Shown here: piece after piece, positions 51,601 through 59,902 of the stretch
Layout: each line of letters starts with the position of its first letter
Position numbering within the stretch: the stretch's first letter is position 1
Assembly: GCA_037783545.1 (NCBI GenBank)
Contig: JBBELK010000216.1
Coordinates: 1 to 64,000, forward strand
Source: Henricia sp. BOLD:AAB3569
Taxonomy: Eukaryota; Echinodermata; Asteroidea; Spinulosida; Echinasteridae
Reading direction: 5' to 3'
DNA: 64,000 bases
Translations under genes and position numbers: made by a program
The notes under the pieces: model-generated
What the model saw: the letters and a program-made list of their open reading frames with translations, nothing else
What the model was told of the DNA's origin: nothing
Database searches by the model: none

Positions 51601-54531
51601 TTGCCAATGCGGACATGCTGGGTTCTATTTGAGAGATAGGACCTGCACCATTCGAGAGCCGTGCCGTGTATACCGAGATAGTTCTGAAGTCGAGATACGA
51701 GGATGCCATGATCAACGGTATCGAATGCTGCACTCAAATCAAGCATAACTAGCGCAGTGATATTACCATTATCCATTGCGGACAGGATATCATTACTGAC
51801 CCGAACAAGCGCAACTTCCGTCCCGTGGAATGGCTTATATGCAGACTGGAAAACGTCCGAAAGCTCATGGTCTTGGATGTGGTCAGAGATGCGGGATGAG
51901 ACAATACGCTCGATGATTTTCCCCAGGTACTTCAGGTTTGAGACGGGTCTGTAGTTTTTCAGAATCTCCTTGTCCAGGCTGGGCTTCTTCAGAAGTGGCC
52001 GAATGTAGGAAACTTTTAGGTTGTCCGGGAAGCAACCAGAGTCCAACGATGTGTTGACCACCTCGGTAATAAAAGGAGCAAACACATCAATGTGTTGCTT
52101 TATCATCATAGTTGGAATAGGGTCAAGTTCGCAGGATTTTGATGGCGAGTTCATGATGACACGCTTAATTTCGTCAACATTGGTTGGCTCAAAATTAGAG
52201 AGTCTGCAGTTGGGATCCGCATGTGGCTGAACTAGTGGGACGGAGTTGGACACTGGCATCAATGAGGATCGGATGTTCGTAATCTTGTTGACAAAATAAT
52301 TTGAAAATGCATTTGCAAGGTCCTGGTCAGATTGTGAGGACGGAAGGACCGGGGACTTAGGCTTGTGCAACAGCTTGTCGATTACCCTGAACAGCTTTTT
52401 CTGGTCACCAGAGCTTTGCTGCACCTGTGTTGAATAGTGACTCACTTTCGCTTGGTTGATCATGACGTTCACAACATTACATTGCTGGCGAAAGCTCTCC
52501 CGATCAGCCTCTTGCTTGCCATTGGCACGCCACCTCCGTTCAAGCTGACGGCGAATTTTCCGTGCTGCTCGGATGTCATCATCAAACCAACGTGGTCCCG
52601 GTCGAATCTTGATGGATCGTGTTACCTGTGGAGCATGTTTGTCCACATTTTCACGTACCATGCATTCATACTCTTCAACACAAGCTTCAAGGTCATCAGT
52701 GCCGAGGTCGATGTTCGATAGAGATGTTTCAATATCATGACAGAAGGCAGTGATATTGATATTTCGCCATCGCCGAGTTCTCAAAGTCATAGTTGGGAGG
52801 GGTGGCTTCTCAAAGCCAACGTAGCCCATGATCGCATAGTGATCCGAAAGTCCAGGGTGGATTTTAATATTTGAGATTATAGGTGTGACATTCTCACGCG
52901 TTATCACCAAATCGAGACAATGTCCAAGTCGATGAGTTGGCTCATGAATGTGTTGGACGAGACCGTACGATGAGAGCAAATACTGAAACTGTTTTGCATT
53001 GGTGTTGGACATATCGTCAACATGGATGTTGAAGTCGCCAGCGAATATGACTTCGGATGGGTGGGTGAGATATTGTGTGATCAAGTTCTCAAATTCATGC
53101 AAAAAAGTGGAAAAACACACATGTTGTCCATGGATGTCTCTTTCCGGACGATAGATGACTACCATGCGAACAGAATTGGAATTACCAGTTATCTCCACAT
53201 GGAGAGATTCAAAAGTTGCATAGTTCGCGTTATCATTTTTCATGCAGACACCCAACGTAGATCTGTAAAGTAGAGCAACACCTCCACCTGTCTTGTTGGG
53301 TCTGGGTATATGATGAAAAAGGTAACCATCTGGGGTGCACTGGCGAGCTATCAAGTCGTCGTCTGGTTTGAGCCACGTCTCTGATACAGCAACTAAATCA
53401 TGATTATTTTGAAGTACCAAGTCGACAAATTCATCCGTCTTGTTGCAGATAGACTGCGCATTCAAAACACAAAAACTAAGACTTGTGCTTTTACATGTAG
53501 GTGATGATGATGATACATACTGGGGTAAATCTCTAGCAGATGGAGGTTTTACTCTTGCTAAGAAAACAAGTTGACATGCTAACCCATTTTCACAAAGCAA
53601 ATAAATGTTTGATTAAGCAAATTTTTGTGCCAAACAGTTTTATGAAATTGGGCCCAGTACACATTTTGGACAAAGTTGTACAATGACACGGTGCCACTCA
53701 TAATGATAAGGCCTTATGTATGTCTCCAATTACTGATCACCTTCCAAAGACTTACAGGAGTTGGCAGGCCTCCTGCAAACACTGGACGGCTTTCATAGAA
53801 TCCTCAACAAGTAGATGGCGTCGACCTTGAGACAGCAGAGTTGCTGCTTCTACATCAATGTCCGAACTACATGAAAACAAACAGCCAAATGTCGTGAATG
53901 TAGGATTAACAAAAAGTGGAATTTATTCTTTATTAAAAAACTTCAAAGTCTAACGTAAATGTCGGCATAGTCGTCAGGTCCGTGACGTCCACGACTTTGC
54001 CGAGTTTTAATGAACGTGTGAGGGCGCCGTCAAGTGGCCCGCACCCATCGCATGATATTTTCGAACACAAAACTCGCTACGCACGCATGCCTTCCAACAT
54101 TTGCTTTTCATGGAAATCATGGAAATCTACGTACGGACGTGTGATTCCCCCATTTTCCACTGTGGCTATGCCTATGGCAATTTCCCCCCCAAATGGCAAA
54201 TCACCAAGTTTGAGCGCCCTCACACGTTCAGGAATACGGCCTATAGGCCTACATGGACTTGATGTAGGAACAAAGTCAAATGGCATTGCATTGAATTTGT
54301 TGTTGCACGTGCCCGCGCATACTGCACTGACGTGTATGGCTTATGCTTTGGCACGCGCACGAAAACAATGCAAAGCAACACCGACATTGACAAGACCACC
54401 GCTATTTTTACACTCTCTTTTTGGCAAACTGGAACAAAAATGACACATTTCGAATGCTTCAGTAGCTTCCTGCGTTCTTAAGGCATTCACCTGGCCTCGG
54501 CTTTAGAGGTACCTGCTCCCCTTCCTGACAT
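40807..54531 (-). CDS. NASP: Nuclear autoantigenic sperm protein (NASP), histone H3-H4 chaperone, complete
   Basis: NASP keeps a soluble pool of H3-H4 and feeds replication-coupled assembly. Fifteen exons: 54531-54491, 53866-53756, 49638-49451, 48255-47767, 46878-46766, 46638-46571, 45685-45521, 45057-45000, 44497-44425, 44132-44047, 43711-43634, 43525-43463, 42461-42399, 42029-41868, 40875-40807; 608 residues with phases matching throughout. Seen: start [13 protein letters not shown]1 ([20 protein letters not shown]); TPR2 ([20 protein letters not shown]); a long acidic insert with about ten ASDK repeats (exon 4); the second part of TPR2 ([11 protein letters not shown]); TPR3 ([12 protein letters not shown]); TPR4 ([11 protein letters not shown]); a coiled coil ([18 protein letters not shown]); and a nuclear signal HRKRKPED. 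The order and the acid-interrupted TPR are the SHNi-TPR hallmark. Introns hold many MITEs and a full LINE ORF. Confidence 0.95.
40911..41102 (+). mobile_element. Two partial tRNA-derived SINEs
   Basis: Two B-box-like blocks (GGTTCAAATCCCAATAAGGA and GGTTCGAATCCCAATAAGGA) about 150 bases apart, the second with head GCTAAGCTGGTAGAGCATCT. Confidence 0.75.
41520..41825. repeat. Two direct copies of a GGGCCAATTTCACAA element
   Basis: Both copies hold AGTGTCACTCTTCTTATCTT or a close variant, and GAATTAGGATGCATT or a variant, and end at TTTGTGAA or TTGGTGAA. In the last NASP intron. Confidence 0.8.
42130..42345 (+). mobile_element. SINE with tRNA-Ser/Leu-like head, in a NASP intron
   Basis: AGTGGCCGAGTGGTTAGGGC, B box GGTTCGAATCC, GCAAGGCACTCAACAACACT, TCCATCCTTCGGAAGGGATG. 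It lacks a tail repeat. Confidence 0.88.
42507..42824. mobile_element. DNA element with GGATCCAGG ends and an expanded poly-G core
   Basis: The ends CAGGCGCGGATCCAGG and CCTGGATCCGCCCCTG are inverted; GGGGCGGATCCAGG termini are common in hAT-type nonautonomous elements of many animals. Positions about 42521-42661 are almost pure G. It starts 46 bases upstream (in NASP sense) of the exon 13 acceptor, where the RNA would be poly-C. Confidence 0.75.
43012..43096. mobile_element. piggyBac-type MITE with TTAA flanks, copy 2 (deleted)
   Basis: TTAAAGGCACAGC to GAGCCCGTGCCTTTAA. The interior matches the right half of 27796-27935; most of the left arm is gone. Confidence 0.85.
43925..44032. mobile_element. 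Short member of the GGCGGCCATG MITE family
   Basis: TTTGCACCGGCGGCCATA and its inverse ATGGCCGTTGTGCAAAG, with ATGATGTGACAATAG in the middle, as in 63220-63361. Confidence 0.72.
44688..44931. mobile_element. MITE with CCTGGGGCCAATTTCA ends
   Basis: Exact inverted ends (TGAAATTGGCCCCTGG on the right). The interior repeats CACAAATTTGC/GCAAATTTGTG-like blocks. Confidence 0.88.
45171..45404. mobile_element. MITE, second copy of the 6491-6707 family
   Basis: GGGGCTGTCCAAAGTTGTCA to ACAACTTTTGATGGCC, with ACATTTTCACAGT and ACCGTGAAAATGT as inner inverted parts and a poly-C run near 45335. Confidence 0.8.
45948..46245. mobile_element. Two adjoining MITE fragments
   Basis: 45948-46135 is the TATACCCAGCACG family (copy 2). 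About 46140-46245 is the right half of the GGCGGCCATG family (CACATTGTGGATCTATTGTC, AAAACCTGCCCCCTGTCATG). Confidence 0.75.
46329..46558. mobile_element. MITE family with ATTGATCAC ends, copy 3, at a splice donor
   Basis: Palindromic copy of 7851-8079. Its right end stops 12 bases from the end of NASP exon 6 (46571), so it fills the intron right after the donor GTAAGATTTTGTC. Confidence 0.87.
48480..48720 (+). mobile_element. SINE body, headless
   Basis: GGTACCTGTGCCTTTGAGCA, AAGGCACTTATCCACAAGTG, AAAAGATCACAGAGCACTA; same body as 42130-42345. Confidence 0.75.
48832..49410. mobile_element. 579-bp element with 24-bp inverted ends and TA flanks
   Basis: TAGACCGATCCAGTAAGCTC and its exact inverse at 49384-49410. 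The outermost TA on both sides could be a mariner-type target duplication. The interior is GC- and CpG-rich (near 49190-49340) with no transposase-like frame. Confidence 0.85.
49709..49957. mobile_element. MITE with CAATAGGGACCATTAG ends
   Basis: GGTACGCGTACGGGAAACGT is inverted as GTTTCCCGTACGCGTACC. Intact version of the inner element at 9550-9775. Confidence 0.9.
49978..50197. mobile_element. MITE, AATTGAGAAGCTGACCATGG family
   Basis: Same family as 13673-13885. The right arm is weaker. Confidence 0.7.
50255..53660. mobile_element. MITE of the GCCAATTT family, split by the LINE
   Basis: The left half begins GGAGCCAATTTAAAGCGGTT at 50256. The right half ends AACAGTTTTATGAAATTGGG at about 53651. 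The two halves pair as inverted ends of one element, like 28606-28850, with the LINE between them. Confidence 0.78.
50530..53600 (-). mobile_element. Non-LTR retrotransposon (CR1/L2 group), intact EN-RT ORF
   Basis: The open frame 53600-50619 (993 residues, no internal stop) encodes an apurinic-type endonuclease (VSETWL near residue 70, [27 protein letters not shown]) and a reverse transcriptase ([36 protein letters not shown]), then the usual C-terminal region. The 3' end carries GCGCTTTACAAATCTC followed by (ATT)n at about 50530-50550, the tail type of L2/CR1 elements and of SINEs that use their machinery. The first residues come from the flanking MITE, so the true start is near 53560. ORF1 is absent, so the copy is 5'-truncated. 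It lies in NASP intron 2 in the same orientation as the gene. Confidence 0.92.
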
Positions 54532-55016
54532 CTTTGCAAGATTTTTCGAGGGGTAGACGTTTTAAATATTCCGTTCCTTGCAAGGCCGTTGTCTCTCCAC
54601 ACGCAAGCACACAGCGAAATGAAATGCATATGATTTCGCGGGAAATAGCTTTGAAGGCAGCTGGCTCTTCCAATAATACCACATCCTCCCTAAAGATAGT
54701 GTATGTTTTCCAAGATTTCTCAAAAATGTCACATGTTAAACAGGTAAATGCATTTCCAATAAAATGAAACAGTTTCAATTTGTACACAAATTCCATTGAA
54801 AAGTGCTTTATGTACTTTTTTTTATCGTAAATGTCTTCAAGTTGCACTCTTGTTATTGTTAACAATAAAATATAAGACAACGACTGTTGCATGAAGCAAA
54901 TCAAAATTACGTGACGTCACACATAGTCGCCATATTTGCGCATGTACGTTTTGTTATATGGTTCCTCGTGGACATGGTGGATCGCGACTTCGACTGGCAA
55001 GGAAAAATAGTTTTGT
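54532..55016. promoter_or_regulatory. Bidirectional NASP/BTF3 promoter and BTF3 5' noncoding exon
   Basis: A perfect E2F palindrome, TTTCGCGGGAAA, is at 54634-54645, 103 bases upstream of the NASP ATG. A full CRE (TGACGTCA) is at 54912-54919 near the BTF3 side. The BTF3 leader exon ends at 55016 (donor TTTGT|GTAAGT). Its ATG at 54974 opens a short frame that meets TAA right after the splice, so it is a uORF or unused. Confidence 0.72.
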
Positions 55017-55415
55017 GTAAGTTTTAATTGTTTTGTTGTGCACTATTTATGTGATAACATTGACTACATGAATCTTTATTTATCTGGGTACATTGCTATT
55101 CGTTTATTTGTATGTCATTACAATATTTCGTGTGGAATCGGGCACTTTTGCGAGTTACAAATCTTTCAACTTGGGCAGTTCATTCAGGCGTTGACATGGT
55201 TGACACACAGGACAACTCGTCCGTTGAGACAACTTGACTCCGGAGCATGCCATGGAGTGATAAGTCGTCCGTAGGGACAACTCGACCATTGGCCTATTCA
55301 ACTGAAATACAGGCTTATCGCCATGAACAAGGTCATTTCTAAAAATAAAAATTTTTAAACGTCATTTATTTCAATGTCTTTTCAGAAAGAAAAGTTTGAA
55401 GTGGACTCTGTCGCA

Positions 55416-58358
55416 ATGAACACAGCGGAAAAACTAAGAAAGCAAGTGGACCAGGTTCGGATAGGGGGCAAGGGTACAGCTCGGAGAAAAAGAAAGGTTG
55501 TCCACAAAACGTCAACGTCAGACGACAAAAGGCTACAGACAAATTTGAAGAAGTTGAGCGTCAACACAATTCAAGGAATTGAAGAGGTAGTTGATTTTTT
55601 TTTTTTTAAATTTATTATTATTACTTCTTTCTGAGTCTGGAACCAAGGATTCCTCAAAAGTGCCCATTGCACTGTCACTCGTATTAAAGCGTGGGGAAAA
55701 CCCATAAGGAGAAGACGATGAATTAGAAACAGCCAGAGACACCGGAGAATCCCCTTACTCTTCACGAAAGAATGATCTGGGATCTTTAAAGTGCGTTACC
55801 TAACACACTGGACCAAGGGCCTTACATCCCTTCCGAAGAATGGAGCAAGTGTGTTTGAGTGCCTTGCTCAAGGGCACAGGTACCACGGCCAGGTATCGAA
55901 CCTGCAACCCCAAGTTTTCAGTATTGCGAGTCAGTGACCCAAACTGCTCGGCCACGGTACCCCTCAATGCCTGAAAGCTTTCGGGAAAAGTTGAATCATA
56001 CTGAATCACAGAAAATGTTTCATTGTTTGGTCCTGAGGTGTTAGTCGTTTCAAATAATATCTCGAGGTTGTCAAGTTTTACCACCAAATTCAGTCACGCT
56101 CACTGGAAAAGAATTGAGAAGTTGATCATTGCTTTAGAACTTTTGTACGGACCATATGAGACAGGCTGAACAGTTTTTCCTCATAAAATCTTGAAATGTT
56201 CTTTTTATACTCCCAAGTTAACCATGACCTACTTTCTTTAAAGTGACTTTAAAATTTAGTAGTGAAAAATTTTCAGATTTTCTAAAAAAATACTTTAAAA
56301 AAAAGTTTCGCTAGTTTCATGTTTCGTACAAAAGGTCTGAAGCAATGTTCAACTACAATTCTCTCCAAGTAACAGCTGGTACTTTAAAAAAAAAAGAACT
56401 TTATATTAAGGACATTACGGGTATAACGAGAGTATGCATTGTGAATTGACACAAGTACATTGCATGATGCATGCTAACTCCATGAATTATTTATCAATAC
56501 ATGTATCTGTTTGTGTCATTTTTCCCCAGGTGAACATAATCAAAGACGATGATACAGTTCTCCACTTCAACAATCCCAAGGTACAAGCCTCATTGGGGGC
56601 CAACACATTCGCCATCAGCGGCCACGCAGAAAATAAAACCATCACAGAGTTGTTACCTGGAATTCTTAACCAACTGGTGAGTTAATTATTAAAATGCAAC
56701 CAAAGAAAAAGTGCCAACAATTTGATGCCTGAGAAACTAGTAAATGTACAGGCTAGTACTAGTAGACTGTATCCAATAGCTGCCATCTTGTGGCACAAAA
56801 TGTTTAACCATGCTTGTCCTCAAGGAACAAAGGAACTGCCCTACAAGATAGCAGTTACATATACAGCCTATAGGTGCAACACGCTATTCAATTAATTTAT
56901 TTCAATGTTGAATTCACACAATACAAAGATAATTTACTACAATAAACTGTAGAAAACATCTTAATATCAATTATGAGTACATTATAAAGAATACAACATT
57001 AGGTACCGGGTGAAGCGTTAGCTTTTGTGCCCTGACCTGGGACAGACAAATATGAATACCAAGACAAAAAAACAAGACAAAGACAGACCTCATGAATAGA
57101 TGTCCAGGCAAGGCAGAGCACCATCACCAATGTAAGAATATTCTACATTAATAGACATTATGGATAAGTATGTAGAAGTTCCCTTTTAAGATTTTTAGCA
57201 AAAACTAGAGTTCATTTGGGCATTGAATGCCCTGAAAAGTACTTAAGTAAAGGGAAAACTTTGTAAAACCTTTTAAGTTTTAAGAAGCCACAACAAGTAC
57301 TAGGATGTTTTCATTCATAGTATGTCTTCACAAATTCCTGACATTTTCATATTTGAGGTTTGAATTTTGCCACATTTTCTGAAGCTTACTAATCCAGTTT
57401 TTGCATACCCTATGGAAGTATTTTCTTGGTCAATCATTGAATTTTCAGGGAAAGATGTAAATTGTTACTAAAAAGTGCTTTTCTTATGTTAGGTTACTCA
57501 ATACCTCTTCAACAAGTTGTGTTCTTGATTTTAAGACCCAAATATGACCTTGTTTGAACACACTGTCCTCATTTCTGAAACCTTGTCTTGCTATACAGGA
57601 CAGCCAAAACAGTCTGCGTCAACTTGCAGCTAAAATCCCCAGCATGCAAGTGGCAGTGAAAGCAGGCAGTAAACCAGACACTATTGATGAAGATGATGAA
57701 CATGTGCCAGGTAAGAAACATTGCTTCGTCATCCAAATCTTGGACCACACAGGAGTGGGAGAACTGGTTCCAGCTATCAGCAACTATTGTAGGCAAATGG
57801 CCAAATCGGGTTTCAACGAAAATAAGGGGCAGGTCACACCAGCCTTGATTTCAAAGGACAAATGAGGCCAACTGGAGGGGCACCACGGCCAACTTTGTCC
57901 CAAATTATTATTAGTGTATACAAGCCTCATGAAATTTGAAAGAGGATAGGGCATCCCGGGCCCCAGAAAGTATGTCTTGAAGGGGCACCGGGGCCAACTC
58001 AGCAGGGCATAAGGCTATTGGCCTTGGTGGCATTGGTTAATGTCAAGGCCTGGGATAGGGCATGCTGGCCAAGTTGGCCTCAGAAAGTGTATACCTTGAA
58101 GGGGCATCAGGGCCAACTAAGCAGGGCATGAGGCCATTGGCCTTGGTGATCTCAGTTAATATCAAGGCCTGGGTAAATTTTACAAAAATGCTGCAACAAC
58201 AATGTATTTAGCACTGTATACAAAGTTTGGGGTTAATTCCATTGAAACTTTGGTGGCTACATGTAGATTATGGATGTTGATTTCTCTTTTTTTTTCCCTC
58301 CTTTTTCTTTTCAGACTTAGTAGAAGATTTTGACACTCCGTCGAAGGAAGAATCCTAG
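55416..58358 (+). CDS. BTF3: BTF3/BTF3L4, beta subunit of the nascent polypeptide-associated complex
   Basis: With the NAC alpha subunit it binds ribosomes and shields nascent chains; it was also named as a transcription factor. Coding exons 55416-55586, 56530-56676, 57599-57710 and 58315-58358 give 157 residues (human BTF3L4 158). Seen: [10 protein letters not shown] start as in BTF3L4, [18 protein letters not shown] with the ribosome-binding basic motif, the NAC domain ([30 protein letters not shown]) and the acidic end [15 protein letters not shown]. Exon 2 begins at 55386 with 30 noncoding bases. A polyadenylation signal AATAAA is at 58426-58431. Invertebrates usually have one gene for both vertebrate paralogues, so the symbol is a family name. 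Confidence 0.96.
55640..55960 (-). mobile_element. SINE on the minus strand, in BTF3 intron
   Basis: On the minus strand: GTGGCCGAGCAGTTTGGGTC, B-box-like GGTTCGATACC, CTTGAGCAAGGCACTCAAAC and AAAGATCCCAGATCATTCTT; the tail is ATAATAATAA at about 55615. Confidence 0.85.
57865..58172. repeat. Direct repeat, roughly 120-bp unit, in BTF3 intron
   Basis: TTGAAGGGGCACCGGGGCCA and TTGAAGGGGCATCAGGGCCA begin two long copies, both followed by AACT(C/A)AGCAGGGCAT and AGGCCTGGG. A shorter third copy precedes them. Confidence 0.88.
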
Positions 58359-58425
58359 TAACTTCAGCAGGTCCGCAGTACATCTGACAAAACAAGACTG
58401 ATAACAATTGTCTCGTCAGAGTAGA

Positions 58426-58431
58426 AATAAA
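58426..58431 (+). terminator. BTF3 polyadenylation signal
   Basis: AATAAA 68 bases after the stop codon. Confidence 0.7.
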
Positions 58432-58439
58432 AATGGCCA

Positions 58440-59902
58440 TTGTCATTGTGAAATGGCTTCAATGCATCGACTGACGGCTATGGTCAGAAGGGCAGTTAAT
58501 GTCCGCTTACATTATTTTGTAAATTAGCTTAGCGTATATAGTTTGCTCAGCAAATGTTAATGCTAAGCTAATTTGTATTTCCCTTAAGGTCAACTGGATG
58601 ATAGTATACATGTATTCTGTTTATTTGTGGTGGAAACCAACTCACTGCTTAGCCAAAATGTTGTGTTAAGCAAATTTGTGTTCTTCCTGGCTTTGTAAAT
58701 TGTTTTGAGAAAAAATTTGTATTGATTGGCAAATGAAAAATATAGCTTTGTTGGTGGAGGAATGGTATTGCAAAGCAGAGGTCTCGGGTTTGAGTCTGGT
58801 TCGGTCATATTTTCTTTGCTTCATTAAAGTTGACCTCAGAAAAACATCCAGAGGTTAACTGGAGTAAACAAAATGTGGTTAGCAAAGCTTTGTACCTGCC
58901 ATCTTGTAAACATGTTGCTAAGATTTATAAAGAGCTAAGAACTCCAACTTGCTTAGGGCACAGATATGGTCACCAAGCCAATGCTTTTTGGAGTAGGTAA
59001 TACATCTTGAATTGCTTCTTATAAGCAGTATGTTGGTAACCAGCTACTTGTTCATGTGCTTGAGCATAGACAAAGCTGGTCGTCATTCTGAGTAAATGAT
59101 ACTTCAATTTTCCAAGCTTCTCTTTTTTCAGTTGTTTACCCGTTATTTCTAATCAACATTTGTTTATTAATTACATTATTTTTTGGTCTTTTTTGTCATT
59201 AAATCTGTTGTGTAACTTAAATTGCAAATTAGTTGATCTTCCAATTGTATACTTTAGTTTTTCATTTATTCCTTTAACACATTTTCACAAAATACATGTA
59301 CCATTGCTGATACACTTTCTCTGCTGGTGTACTGGGACTGCTCAAAATTAAAATTGTAACTGTTGGACTCGTTTTTAATATTCAGTTATTAAAAGTCGTA
59401 TTAAAAACTGACCAGTAACCACAATTCTGCTTGCAGTGTTTTTTTCATTCAATTTACATAGAGTACTAAAGTTACCACGTCACCCTTTGTGCCATGCCAA
59501 AGTTACTGGGTCAACACTAAAGCCAGTGAACTTATTTCCCTGTGCTTTAGCAATGGATGTTTCAAATTACTAGCGAATGTTTAGACCCAGTTACCCAAGC
59601 AACTGACATCACACTTCAGTAGTCTGTTGCCTGAGGATGTCAATATCTGACCTAAATTGTTTTAACTGGCTTTTGAGTAAAAATGTAAAATCCTGTATCT
59701 TATAGTACTGGACAGTAATATACACATAACCCTGCCCACACATTTCCAATCAGTGGCTTCTTCAATTTGACAATGGTTTATTTGGAAAGTCTCCTGGATG
59801 ATCTTGCATGCACCTGTTACTTCCATGCACCTGTTACAGTGTGTAACAGATGGGCTGACCTGAACCATTTGTGCACAGTTAAACTTCCTCATTCTACCAC
59901 TG
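58440..59902. other. Convergent intergenic space BTF3/REX1BD
   Basis: It holds one dispersed repeat (59485-59605, relative of 29222-29335) and a likely REX1BD polyadenylation signal (minus-strand AATAAA, 59777-59782). I see no exon. Confidence 0.5.

Noticed and set aside
54974-55016. BTF3 start codon at 54974
   Set aside because: Splicing to the next exon creates TAA at once; the family start (MNTAEKL) is at 55416.
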